A stretch of 64,000 nt of DNA from Vibrio gazogenes (GCF_002196515.1 NZ_CP018835.1:186001-250000); one strand, 5' to 3'. Counted from the first letter of the stretch, positions 1 to 7,387 are shown. Notes: generated from the sequence alone by a model not told the origin. Numbers and translations are program-made.

Positions 1-1
1 G

Positions 2-1738
2 GAGAATCGTGCGCAGTTTTTCTTTGCTAGCGCTGAACAATACTCTGATCTTTATGTGAAATTCGTAAAAAGTTCACTTCAAGCGGTACAAAAGAGTGAC
101 ATTGTACAGAATTACCTAATCAATTCCGACACCAGTCATCAGTTACCCCTTCGTACTATAATTCAGCAACTTACACAGAGTTTTCCTGCAATTGAACAAC
201 TAGACATTTTGAATGTCAACGGAAGCTCTTTACTCCATTTTGTAAAGACGGTTGAGCTAAACAGTCAAATAGATTTTTTACCAGCGGATCAAGAACCTAT
301 TTTCCCAGATATTCACCAACGACTTAAAGTTGAGTCCGATGAGATTTGGTTCTCTCAGATAACGCAGGCATCCAGCCTCATGAAGGCACAAAAAGTAATG
401 CTTCAGGCTGGCTTACCGATTTTTATGCAAGAACGATTGATTGGTGCACTTATTGTCAATCTTGATATTACTGAGTTTCTGCAGCACTTATTTTTTCAGC
501 CAGATGCTGATATTTACTTGTTGAATGAGCACGGTCAGATTTTGTATTCGAACCGAAGTTCAAGTCATAAGCATGATGCGTATCAGTCATTACCAACAAC
601 TTTGGCTATGTGGGAAGTCTCAGGATTTTCTACTTTTGGTTTCTCAAGACTGATTCCCAGTCATGAACCGTTGACTCTGGCATATCGAATGCGCGGAGCT
701 TATCGTGCAGACATGAGCATCTTATTGATTGCAGTAATGGCCGTCGCTGCTTTTTCTGTACCGCTCGGAATTTTGGTCGTATGGCACTCAATTCACCGTA
801 AGATTATGTTAAATCAGTTATCAATTGAAAATCAGGATAATCTCAATATCATCGACCAATATATTCCCGTCATTTCCACTGATAAGCAGGGCCTTATTCA
901 GCATTGTAATGATGCTTTTCTAAAATTAACGGGTTATACAAAGAATGAATTACTCGGACAGTCTTACGGTATGCTCAGCGCTCCTCATGTGATCGAGCAA
1001 GAACCTTTCTCAATGTTTAGAACATTGTTACCCGGTAAACAGTGGCAAGGAGAACTCCATAGCCAGACGCGAACTGGGGATGAGTTATGGTTACATACAT
1101 CCGTCATACCGAGATTTGATAAACGTCAGAATCTGACCGGTTATATGGCTATTTTTACTGACAGGACTGATCGTAAACAAGTCGAGCAAATGGCCGAAAG
1201 AGATCCATTGACCGGTATTTACAACCGAATGAAACTCGATGAGTTGATGAGAAAATGTCTCAATCAGTCAGAAAAATCAGGTTGTGAGTTTTCCATCATT
1301 CTGATCGATATTGATTATTTCAAAGCTATCAATGATGAATATGGACACTTGGTTGGTGATAATACTTTGATTGAAGTGACTTGCTTACTGCAACAGTCTT
1401 TAAATCAGCCGAATGAAATTGGCCGTTGGGGAGGTGAAGAGTTTGTTGTGATTTGTCCTCAATCAGACTACCTAGAGGCGTTTCATCTTGCCAAGAAACT
1501 TTGCAATGCGGTTTCCCAACATCGCTTTAGGCAGACGGGCCAGGTCACCATTAGCTTAGGCGTTAGTTCATCGCTTGGAAAAGACTCAGTCGCTGAGTTA
1601 TTAAATGAAGCAGATCAAGGGTTGTATGAAGCTAAAGATCGTGGGCGTTGCCAGGTTGTTGGGCTTCTGAACAGTGAGCAACCATCATTAGTGGCAAACT
1701 CACAAGAGATAGAAACACCTAATATAGAGTTGATTTGA
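2..1738 (+). CDS. Membrane sensor diguanylate cyclase with PAS and GGDEF domains, 5' end outside window
   Basis: Makes cyclic di-GMP from two GTP at the inner membrane. The frame is open to the left edge, so the true start and first membrane segment are not visible; a GTG at 56 is only an internal candidate. Counting from that GTG, residues 1-215 are an extracytoplasmic sensor region, about 220-243 a membrane helix, 265-375 a PAS domain, and 380-540 the GGDEF domain with an intact catalytic RWGGEEF at about 457-463. The RxxD inhibitory site expected just upstream is replaced by NQPNE, so product inhibition may be lost. The ligand is unknown. The last gene before the prophage. Confidence 0.88.
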   Translation, partial: ENRAQFFFASAEQYSDLYVKFVKSSLQAVQKSDIVQNYLINSDTSHQLPLRTIIQQLTQSFPAIEQLDILNVNGSSLLHFVKTVELNSQIDFLPADQEPIFPDIHQRLKVESDEIWFSQITQASSLMKAQKVMLQAGLPIFMQERLIGALIVNLDITEFLQHLFFQPDADIYLLNEHGQILYSNRSSSHKHDAYQSLPTTLAMWEVSGFSTFGFSRLIPSHEPLTLAYRMRGAYRADMSILLIAVMAVAAFSVPLGILVVWHSIHRKIMLNQLSIENQDNLNIIDQYIPVISTDKQGLIQHCNDAFLKLTGYTKNELLGQSYGMLSAPHVIEQEPFSMFRTLLPGKQWQGELHSQTRTGDELWLHTSVIPRFDKRQNLTGYMAIFTDRTDRKQVEQMAERDPLTGIYNRMKLDELMRKCLNQSEKSGCEFSIILIDIDYFKAINDEYGHLVGDNTLIEVTCLLQQSLNQPNEIGRWGGEEFVVICPQSDYLEAFHLAKKLCNAVSQHRFRQTGQVTISLGVSSSLGKDSVAELLNEADQGLYEAKDRGRCQVVGLLNSEQPSLVANSQEIETPNIELI

Positions 1739-2164
1739 TGAGATATTGGATCTCAAGATGTTGTCACAACTAACGCACTATAACTAGTTTTTTAGAAGAA
1801 ACCAAACAATATAAATCTCCAGCAAAGATAGATAACACGGACCCAATCAACCACAAATCACTAAGTCTAAGAGGCAAACAACATCGTTATTTTCTACGAA
1901 TATTGAGATAGTTCGCTAGCTGAAACTGACAATTACAGACACATGCATCTATACCGTATTTATTGGTACAGCATCTCAACAAAAAGTTCTACGTGAAAGC
2001 CGGAAGAAAATCAGCTACCGAGAGCTGTAAGCTGGTATGGGTGTCGCAGAAAGATAGCGTTTGAACATCATGATGTAGCGAACATGGTAATGGGTTTAAA
2101 TTCGTTGAGAGTAATCATGTTAACGCAGCGGAAGCTAAACAGACTAAATATTGCACATAACTAT
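1739..2164. other. Host spacer between diguanylate cyclase and dif-like site
   Basis: No convincing reading frame, RNA gene or terminator seen in these 426 bases. The sequence is AT-rich and stop-dense in all frames I read. It may be degenerate coding DNA, but nothing recognisable remains. Confidence 0.5.
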
Positions 2165-2192
2165 AGTACGTATTATATATATTATGTTAAAT
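2165..2192 (+). other. Left dif-like XerC/XerD site (attL)
   Basis: A 28-base site with XerC arm AGTACGTATTA (2165-2175), a six-base centre TATATA, and XerD arm TTATGTTAAAT (2182-2192). The XerD arm equals the conserved Vibrio/E. coli dif arm; the XerC arm differs from the usual AGTGCGCATTA/GGTGCGCATAA type at only a few positions. The good XerC arm faces the host side. That is what a single XerC exchange with a phage attP would leave: host XerC arm plus phage centre and XerD arm. Confidence 0.8.
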
Positions 2193-2287
2193 AAGATAAT
2201 TGAGTCGATTCAATGCGTTAATGCTTCTCACCTCTTAATTGATACATTCATTCATAGCAATCATTTACATAATCCCTCAGATTTTGA

Positions 2288-2351
2288 GTGTTAGGCGCAA
2301 GCTAAGCGCCCTAACACCTGAAATCATCATTTTCTATTTTTTTGATGATTT
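2288..2351. repeat. Two adjacent hairpins next to attL
   Basis: The first pairs GTGTTAGGCGC (2288-2298) with GCGCCCTAACAC (2306-2317) with one bulged base. The second pairs AAATCATCA (2321-2329) with TGATGATTT (2343-2351). They lie between the att core and the GTG start at 2367. They could be a terminator for readthrough from the host, an operator, or structure related to recombination; the sequence does not decide. Confidence 0.5.
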
Positions 2352-2366
2352 TGTGAGGTACATCAC

Positions 2367-2753
2367 GTGAAAAAGCTAAGGCAGCGCATCAAATTGCGCG
2401 ATGAATTGTATCAATGCGGTGTGTTAAATCGTCAGCTCAGCGAGATTTTGATCAGCGAGTTTGATTCAATGGAAGAAGCCGCGGACTATTTAGGATGTTC
2501 AGTGTCTTCTCTCTACCGTTTTAAACAACAAAATAAATGGCCTGTTGCACAAGCACGCTTACTCTTGATTAGGCACCGGGGGTATCTTCCCAGCTCTACA
2601 CCATGGTATGGGTTCAAGATCCGTGGAGATAAGTTACTGACACCCTCTGGCCGTGAGTTCTCCGCAATAGAACTTAATATACCCAAGAACATTAAATCAA
2701 ATGATAGCTATGCTCTGCTGATGAGAAGTAAAAAGAGATTTAAAAGATCTTAA
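2367..2753 (+). CDS. Small phage regulator-like protein (DUF3653-type)
   Basis: 128 residues, GTG start with GAGG eight bases upstream. Residues 35-60 form a helix-turn-helix-like segment (AADYLGCSVSSLYRFKQQ), followed by a basic stretch and the pattern WYGFKIRGDKLLTPSGRE. This layout is typical of the DUF3653 phage proteins found in Vibrio filamentous phages, from memory of the family. It is the only rightward gene at this end, sitting next to attL, and ends at a bidirectional terminator. Likely DNA-binding; target unknown. Confidence 0.6.
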   Translation: MKKLRQRIKLRDELYQCGVLNRQLSEILISEFDSMEEAADYLGCSVSSLYRFKQQNKWPVAQARLLLIRHRGYLPSSTPWYGFKIRGDKLLTPSGREFSAIELNIPKNIKSNDSYALLMRSKKRFKRS

Positions 2754-2761
2754 TAAGAAAA

Positions 2762-2783
2762 AACCCGCCTATGTTGGCGGGTT
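2762..2783. terminator. Bidirectional terminator
   Basis: AACCCGCC (2762-2769) pairs with GGCGGGTT (2776-2783) over a six-base loop; A-run on the left side and T-rich DNA on the right let it serve the gene at 2367-2753 and the leftward gene ending at 2769. The last codons of the leftward gene lie inside the stem. Confidence 0.75.
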
Positions 2784-2957
2784 CTGATTACGATTTTTTA
2801 TCTTGTAATAAATACTCAATATCAAATAAAGGCCATAAGCACAGGCCAAAGCAATTTTGATATAGTTATGAATATATATACTGTCCAGAATCATGATAGA
2901 CACAAATAATAAGGCTACCGAAAGTAGCTTCATTCGATCCATAAGATATGATTTCAT
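2769..2957 (-). CDS. Small two-helix membrane protein
   Basis: 62 residues with two hydrophobic helices (about 10-30 and 34-51) and a charged tail. Starts in a TAATG overlap with the upstream 126-residue gene, so the two are translationally coupled and probably work together. Not recognised. Located beyond the late-operon terminator with its own promoter, it fits an accessory gene expressed from the lysogen; that role is inference. Confidence 0.6.
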   Translation of the reverse strand: MKSYLMDRMKLLSVALLFVSIMILDSIYIHNYIKIALACAYGLYLILSIYYKIKNRNQNPPT

Positions 2958-3337
2958 TACTGTGCCCTCATAATGTCGGGAAAATGATTTACAGCATCAT
3001 CGATCCAAGAGCCGTATAAACTTAAGTCCTTAGCTGCCCGTCTCAATTGCCTCAAATCACATCGCGTTGCCCGGTTCGAAGCCATTATTGCCGATCCGAG
3101 TAAAACCCCTGCATAATAAGCACCATATAAAGCATAACCATATACTGCTGCTTTCCCTCCGGGGATCTTCGGTATCCTTGCTCCAAAATTTAAAGCACTA
3201 TCTATTGCTGTTAGCATGGAAAGAGGTTCAGCAATTGCCCCACCTATTGTAGTCGGTAACGAGAACCCATTTGCTACAACATTTGATTCGAAGTTATATA
3301 CAAAATTATCGAAATTAAATCGACACAACCTAGCCAT
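2957..3337 (-). CDS. Unrecognised prophage accessory protein
   Basis: 126 residues; Gly/Ala-rich middle with a possible membrane-associated stretch (about 66-88, GYALYGAYYAGVLLGSAIMA) and a short acidic end. GAGAG-type ribosome site about nine bases before the ATG. Own promoter at 3365-3392, separate from the late operon, whose terminator lies at 3491-3512. First gene of a two-gene unit with the 62-residue membrane protein. Function unknown; superinfection exclusion or another lysogen trait is a guess from position. Confidence 0.6.
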   Translation of the reverse strand: MARLCRFNFDNFVYNFESNVVANGFSLPTTIGGAIAEPLSMLTAIDSALNFGARIPKIPGGKAAVYGYALYGAYYAGVLLGSAIMASNRATRCDLRQLRRAAKDLSLYGSWIDDAVNHFPDIMRAQ

Positions 3338-3364
3338 AATTATTTCTCTCGTTTTATTTTATGT

Positions 3365-3392
3365 ATCATACTAAGCGTTTTTATATGCACAA
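3365..3392 (-). promoter_or_regulatory. Sigma70-type promoter for the accessory pair
   Basis: On the minus strand TTGTGC (plus 3387-3392) and TATGAT (plus 3365-3370) are spaced by 16 bases, 28 bases before the ATG at 3337. Close to consensus in both boxes. Confidence 0.55.
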
Positions 3393-3490
3393 GGGTTCGT
3401 ATTGGTTGGGTTGTGTTCTTGAGAGCTAGCCTGTATTAACATCACCTATACATCAATATATCTATCAGGCGTTACTGCTTTTGATAGCAA

Positions 3491-3512
3491 AAAGCCCCAA
3501 TACGGGGGCTTT
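3491..3512 (-). terminator. Late-operon terminator
   Basis: On the minus strand AAAGCCCC (3512-3505) pairs with GGGGCTTT (3498-3491) followed by T's. It lies 15 bases after the stop of the basic protein at 3527 and closes the leftward virion operon. Confidence 0.8.
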
Positions 3513-3526
3513 GTCATTCTGGTATG

Positions 3527-3685
3527 TCATTTTTTCTTTTGGCGACGGACTTTGACGCTTTTCTTTCCTGCTGCACTGAGTTTCTTTCGCATCGTCGCAG
3601 CAAAAAGTTTATCGGTTTTCCACTTTCGCTTGGTTGCGTTCCCGCCTTTACGGCCAGCTTGCCGGACTGTGAGAGACTTTGCCAT
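3527..3685 (-). CDS. Tiny highly basic protein, probably DNA-binding virion protein
   Basis: 52 residues, about 21 of them Lys or Arg, no acidic residues except one Asp, ending VRRQKKK. Start ATG follows the preceding gene's GGTGA by two bases. Composition suggests nucleic-acid binding, for example genome neutralisation inside the capsid or a ribosomal-like basic peptide; no named family recognised. Last gene of the late operon. Too short for usual gene finders, but it has a clean start, conserved-looking composition and tight packing. Confidence 0.65.
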   Translation of the reverse strand: MAKSLTVRQAGRKGGNATKRKWKTDKLFAATMRKKLSAAGKKSVKVRRQKKK

Positions 3686-3686
3686 A

Positions 3687-3791
3687 TCACCTCATTTTAA
3701 TTATTGCTATTGATAGAAAGACAATCGCAGATATGGTTGCCGCAAGTTTTAAAGTAATATCATGTTTTACTACAATCTCTTGTTCTGTCAT
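3687..3791 (-). CDS. 34-residue single-span membrane protein of the lysis cassette
   Basis: Starts in an ATGA overlap with the previous 52-residue gene. One hydrophobic helix (LAATISAIVFLSIAIIKM, residues 15-32) after a polar N-terminus. Small membrane peptides here are typical of PM2-type phages, where several are virion-membrane or lysis proteins. Exact role unknown. Confidence 0.6.
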   Translation of the reverse strand: MTEQEIVVKHDITLKLAATISAIVFLSIAIIKMR

Positions 3792-3946
3792 TGTCCCTTA
3801 CCTTGTTCCAGATGAGTCACCCGTTGATCTATTTTTTCCAACATCACCCGGAGCCACTTCACATCAGTTTTCAAGGTGATACCAACACCAATCCCACTAA
3901 ATAACGCGCTCACCGCAGCAACTATCAGGGTTTGATATTCTGCCAT
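3788..3946 (-). CDS. Holin- or lysis-accessory-like membrane protein
   Basis: 52 residues: a hydrophobic helix at about 6-24, then an amphipathic helix VKWLRVMLEKIDQRVTHLEQ (30-49) with heptad character. One span plus coiled-coil tail is common in phage lysis accessory and haemolysin-XhlA-like proteins. TAATG overlap with the upstream gene and ATGA overlap with the downstream one. Confidence 0.62.
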   Translation of the reverse strand: MAEYQTLIVAAVSALFSGIGVGITLKTDVKWLRVMLEKIDQRVTHLEQGKGQ

Positions 3947-4167
3947 TACTTGAATTCATCTCTCAGCGTTTCCCAGATACCGATGAATACAGGGGCAGCG
4001 GTGCCAATTAAACCACCATAGTGAACCCCGTCCGGTGTGATACTGGCGGTTAATAGTTCAGGGTGTCCGGCCGCTAGTGCGACACCTGCACCGATTAACG
4101 CGAATCCCTTTTTGGTCGATGCTTGGTTGATATCGATGCCTAATTTGTTTTTGAAAAAATCGCTCAT
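3946..4167 (-). CDS. Small membrane protein, holin candidate
   Basis: 73 residues from the ATG at 4167, chosen because GGAG lies nine bases upstream and the ATG overlaps the stop of the 32-residue gene; the longer frame to 4272 reads through two neighbouring genes. Two hydrophobic stretches (about 19-33 GFALIGAGVALAAG and 49-66). Immediately follows the lysin and a single-span peptide, so a holin role is likely but unproven. Confidence 0.62.
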   Translation of the reverse strand: MSDFFKNKLGIDINQASTKKGFALIGAGVALAAGHPELLTASITPDGVHYGGLIGTAAPVFIGIWETLRDEFK

Positions 4168-4262
4168 AATAGATGGCTCCTTTTCAGATATTTGATGGTG
4201 TACGCTGCCAGAATTGCACCGGCAACCGACAGGGCGATCCGTTTCATGTCTTGCTTTGTCAT
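4164..4262 (-). CDS. 32-residue single-span membrane peptide
   Basis: Begins in an ATGA overlap with the lysin stop and ends in an ATGA overlap with the 73-residue gene. Basic N-terminus, one hydrophobic helix (residues 8-24), basic tail KYLKRSH. Coupled on both sides, which supports it as a real gene despite its size. Possible antiholin, pinholin or virion membrane peptide. Confidence 0.6.
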   Translation of the reverse strand: MTKQDMKRIALSVAGAILAAYTIKYLKRSHLL

Positions 4263-4723
4263 GCCATTGCAACCCCTTGTTGTGCCATGCTCAGGCCGTA
4301 ATAATTGCCGACCTCTTTACGGCTCATTGCATAAAGTAGGCGGGCGAGTTGGTCGTTATCATTGACATTAACTGTCTGATTTGGCTCAAGCCCTGTCCAT
4401 TGGCTGATTTGCTGCACATAGAGCGCGGTGTCATTCTCATTGTCTGGGGCAAAGCGGTAAATCATTTGACTGAGTGTTTTGTATCCTTGGCGGCTGTAAC
4501 TTCTCAGTATCCGTGCGCCAGCCCGAAAGCCGTAGACAGGGTGTTTGAACTCTTCGAATTCTTTATCACGGTTAAATCCTGATTTACCTTCCCAATCATT
4601 CGCTGAGTCACGAATGTTGAGCGGGTTATTATTCCGAACGCCACGCGGAAGCGTTGAGCGGTAAAGCATATAGGCAAGTCCTCCTGTGATGATGGTCAGG
4701 CTAATCAAGAGCGGCTGATTCAT
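4259..4723 (-). CDS. Virion-associated peptidoglycan hydrolase
   Basis: 154 residues. An N-terminal membrane helix (4-22) is followed by RGVRNNNPLNIR (27-38), the signature of phage structural lytic enzymes, and an alpha-helical hydrolase-like domain to the end. Membrane anchoring plus this domain fits a PM2-like virion enzyme that opens the cell wall during entry or exit. Acts on periplasmic murein. Heads the lysis cassette; ATGA overlaps on both sides. Confidence 0.75.
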   Translation of the reverse strand: MNQPLLISLTIITGGLAYMLYRSTLPRGVRNNNPLNIRDSANDWEGKSGFNRDKEFEEFKHPVYGFRAGARILRSYSRQGYKTLSQMIYRFAPDNENDTALYVQQISQWTGLEPNQTVNVNDNDQLARLLYAMSRKEVGNYYGLSMAQQGVAMA

Positions 4724-4980
4724 GCGCTCTGGTCTTTGACGTAGTCTTGATAACGCTGATGCTCGTCAATCAACCATGCATAGCGCGCATTAAATTCGTT
4801 TTCGCCAATCACCTGATTGGGTCGGGCGTCCAGATATTCGATATGCCCCGCTCCGATTGCGGTATCGTACTGAACCGCCCATTCACCATGGGTCATCTGA
4901 TAGCCGCCGATTTTGGACATCTCTGCAACAACGCCATCAACGATAATCATTTGGTCTTGTGTAATTGCTGTAACTTTCAT
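4720..4980 (-). CDS. Short protein next to receptor-binding gene, assembly-protein-like
   Basis: 86 residues, acidic and soluble, no membrane segment. Begins with a beta-rich half (KVTAITQDQMIIVDGVVAEMS) and ends in a charged helix, a layout common to small fibre-assembly or cap proteins found downstream of phage receptor-binding genes. Placed directly after the collar-domain protein, so a partner of it is a reasonable inference. Confidence 0.55.
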   Translation of the reverse strand: MKVTAITQDQMIIVDGVVAEMSKIGGYQMTHGEWAVQYDTAIGAGHIEYLDARPNQVIGENEFNARYAWLIDEHQRYQDYVKDQSA

Positions 4981-4989
4981 AGTACGTTG

Positions 4990-5439
4990 TTACCTCATTT
5001 TCATAATAAAAATAATACCTATCGATGGTTGACGGGTATCAATTGGGGTCACGGTTGCATCGTGGTTATGGGCGACGTTCCCACCTGTATAACTCGTTGC
5101 TGTGGGTGCAGAACTAGAGCCACTAATCCCCCAGACATTACTGCCGCCTGAACTCTCATGGAACCATACACGGGCAAACGTATGATTGTGTGCTGGTAAG
5201 TTTTGATGAGTTAAGGTGCGAGGTTGTACATTGACTCCCGGATATCGAAATGTATCGCCAAACATTTCATGTTGTTGATACATCCGTCCGGCTCCTACCA
5301 ATGCACGATCAAGTAAATTCGGGGTGCCGTTGGTGCCGTCGCACAGTTGCCAGCCGTGAGGAATTTCACTTAACGGGCGTGTCCAAATCCGTATATCTCC
5401 CCGTTTCCAGCCGGAGGCTTGCGAATAACTAAAATTCAT
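4990..5439 (-). CDS. Collar-domain receptor-binding (spike) protein
   Basis: 149 residues. GWQLCDGTNGTPNLLDRALVG (29-49) is the hallmark of phage tail-collar / microcystin-dependent-protein folds, followed by His-rich TLTHQNLPAHNH (77-88) and a Gly/Ser-rich tip, then VAHNHDATVTPIDTRQPSIGIIFIMKMR at the end, the usual closing strand. In a tailless virus this would be the vertex spike that binds the host surface. ATGA-type overlap with the 127-residue protein, a likely partner. Confidence 0.72.
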   Translation of the reverse strand: MNFSYSQASGWKRGDIRIWTRPLSEIPHGWQLCDGTNGTPNLLDRALVGAGRMYQQHEMFGDTFRYPGVNVQPRTLTHQNLPAHNHTFARVWFHESSGGSNVWGISGSSSAPTATSYTGGNVAHNHDATVTPIDTRQPSIGIIFIMKMR

Positions 5440-5819
5440 ACGCGCTCCCCGATATGAAGTACATCCCCCGCGATCCCCTCTACGGTGACCGCATTCGAGG
5501 CCGGAAATTCGACCACCGCACCAGCAGGGACACGGAGAAAGCTTTGAATCACAATCTCCCCCTGATTCCCTTCATCTGCCTGTAAAATCAGCCCCTGACG
5601 CTTTGGATTGGCATCGATACGTTGAGTGCTGCCATTGAGTACCACGTCATTGCGGCCGTAAATCTCAGTTGGTTGTTGGGTCACGGTCTGAACCGCTTTC
5701 CAGTTGGTGACACTGACCTCGGTGTGAGGCATGGTTTTCACCTCAATCTGAGGCATGGTTTTCACCTCAACCTCAGGTAGACTTTGGACCACGGATACAG
5801 GGCTATTTATTTGCATCAT
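5436..5819 (-). CDS. Putative spike or penton-complex protein with tandem repeat
   Basis: 127 residues, beta-rich. Residues 15-34 hold a tandem repeat (EVEVKTMPQ / IEVKTMPHTEV) from a direct DNA repeat. The C-terminal half (NDVVLNGSTQRIDANPKRQG...) resembles small beta-sandwich virion proteins. It overlaps both neighbours by four bases in the spike section, so it may link the spike to the vertex. Not assigned to a named family. Confidence 0.55.
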   Translation of the reverse strand: MMQINSPVSVVQSLPEVEVKTMPQIEVKTMPHTEVSVTNWKAVQTVTQQPTEIYGRNDVVLNGSTQRIDANPKRQGLILQADEGNQGEIVIQSFLRVPAGAVVEFPASNAVTVEGIAGDVLHIGERV

Positions 5820-6424
5820 TTCACCTCCAAAACCGCGAGACGAGCAGTGTTACTACTGACGTTATAAACATACAGCTCCCCTGAAAAATTAAACGAGAGC
5901 GAGCCGATTGCCGCTTTGCTACCGATGACCAGTGCGCCTCGGTTGCCTGAGACGTTAAAGTCACCGACACGCAAGTCGGTCAATTCATCACTGATGACTT
6001 GCATCACGACCTGACGATAACCGCCCGATGTCAGTTTGGTCTTGGTTTGGGGTGTGATTTCAATATCAGGATGGGTCACCATTTGCGATGAAGGTATTGT
6101 TGCCACCTTCAAACCGTCCTCAACTCTCACACTGGCTTCAAACTGAATCGGCTCAATGATGCGCTGAACAACCAGCCCCGATGTTGAGGCTGGTTTGTGC
6201 TCTAAGTCTGAAATCTGATAGTCAAAATTCACTGTTTTATGTGAATGATGACTTAAAAACATCTTTTCAAACTCCAGAACATTGATCCGGTCACCAGATT
6301 CAAGCCGCTGAGGACTGAGGCCGTCGGCAGAAATAAAAACCGGTGCCGATGTTGACCGGACAATCAAATATTTTCCCCGTCCCCCGACTGAAATTGGGGT
6401 TTCGGTATTGGGTTGTAAAATCAT
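5816..6424 (-). CDS. Putative vertex/penton structural protein
   Basis: 202 residues from the ATG at 6424, which has AAGGGGAG upstream and overlaps the preceding stop; the longer frame to 6502 runs into the upstream gene. Predominantly beta-type sequence with no membrane segment or signal. C-terminal half (LVIGSKAAIGSLSFNFSGELYVYNVSS) reads like a jelly-roll. Between the membrane protein at 6421-6966 and the spike genes; probably a virion protein, identity inferred from position. Confidence 0.55.
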   Translation of the reverse strand: MILQPNTETPISVGGRGKYLIVRSTSAPVFISADGLSPQRLESGDRINVLEFEKMFLSHHSHKTVNFDYQISDLEHKPASTSGLVVQRIIEPIQFEASVRVEDGLKVATIPSSQMVTHPDIEITPQTKTKLTSGGYRQVVMQVISDELTDLRVGDFNVSGNRGALVIGSKAAIGSLSFNFSGELYVYNVSSNTARLAVLEVK

Positions 6425-6966
6425 TTGCTCCCCTTCACGATTGCATAGGCCACCGCACCAATCGCAAGAACGGCACAAATCGCATAAGCGACTTTTGTCC
6501 ATTCTGTTGCGTTACCTATCTGTTCACGCTGTTTGGCGTCGCCAGCCATGGTCAGGGCAGCTCTAGCGCTCTCGTTGCTTTGACTAGCCATAGACTTCAA
6601 AGCACTCATTGCCGATTCTGAAACACTTTCCATCTTATCGAGGGACTTGTTACTGGCAGACAAAGCTCCTTTGAGAGACTCTTCGCCAAAATCAAACGCA
6701 GCCTTTGACACTTTTGTATTTGAATCAAGGGTTTTATCAATTGAGGAAGCCATTGCTGAAACGGTGTCTCCACCTAGATTGAGCGCCTCTTCTGCGATTT
6801 TTCCGGCTGTTTTGGTTGCGCCTTGGTCGGTCATGGTAATGTTGCCGACACTCCCCTGAACCCCACTAATTAAGACACCAAGATTGTCGCCCTGAACGGC
6901 ATTGGTGCCGTTGATATTGGTGTTGTTATTTGTGGTACTGCTTGAACTACTGCCCCCTTTACCCAT
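6421..6966 (-). CDS. Virion protein with C-terminal membrane anchor
   Basis: 181 residues. Ser/Asn/Thr-rich N-terminus (1-20), a beta-like segment with NITMTDQGATKTAG, a long Ala/Ser helical region (about 55-150) and a C-terminal membrane helix (159-177, VAYAICAVLAIGAVAYAIV). An elongated helical stalk ending in a membrane anchor suits a protein linking internal membrane and capsid or vertex. No family recognised. Confidence 0.55.
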   Translation of the reverse strand: MGKGGSSSSSTTNNNTNINGTNAVQGDNLGVLISGVQGSVGNITMTDQGATKTAGKIAEEALNLGGDTVSAMASSIDKTLDSNTKVSKAAFDFGEESLKGALSASNKSLDKMESVSESAMSALKSMASQSNESARAALTMAGDAKQREQIGNATEWTKVAYAICAVLAIGAVAYAIVKGSK

Positions 6967-7387
6967 GCTTGTAGCCCTCCAAATTCAGCACATAACGCGA
7001 TTCACCCGGAGCCGGAACACTGTCCAGCTCAAACCCGAATCCCCGTAACAGACGCCCCATTCCGGGGCGATAAGCATGATAAGAGATTGCCGGATACCCC
7101 ATACTGAGGCACCGCTCAATAATCACCGGTGCAGCATGAGCAAGGCCGCGACCTTGTGAGCAGATCACGTGATAAATCCCGTCAATCACACGACCAACAA
7201 AACGGATCTGAACATCTTTTGCTTTGATCAAGTACAAACTCGCTTGTCCGGTTTGCACCTTCTCTACCACATCCAACCATTCAGATTTAGGGTCATGAGA
7301 GCCGTTAAATGCTGGCTTGAGTAATTCAAAATGAGCGTTAATATCCCGACGCGACGGTGCCAGATAGCTGATTGTTATTTTCTGCAT
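6959..7387 (-). CDS. GNAT-like acyltransferase-fold protein in the virion operon
   Basis: 142 residues from the ATG at 7387, which overlaps the preceding stop by 13 bases; a longer frame to 7432 lies inside the upstream gene. Sequence pattern KITISYLAPSRRDINAHFELLKPAF ... RFVGRVIDGIYHVICSQGRGLAHAAPVIIERCLSMG ... YHAYRPGMGRLLRGFGFEL resembles a GNAT N-acetyltransferase, including the C-terminal half where a residue groups with GF.F. The acetyl-CoA loop (Q/RxxGxG/A) is replaced by QGRGLAH. Substrate unknown; a structural role is also possible. Confidence 0.5.
   Translation of the reverse strand: MQKITISYLAPSRRDINAHFELLKPAFNGSHDPKSEWLDVVEKVQTGQASLYLIKAKDVQIRFVGRVIDGIYHVICSQGRGLAHAAPVIIERCLSMGYPAISYHAYRPGMGRLLRGFGFELDSVPAPGESRYVLNLEGYKHG

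Noticed and set aside
1739..2164. Remnant transposase before the dif site
   Set aside because: All frames have stops every few codons; no motif readable.
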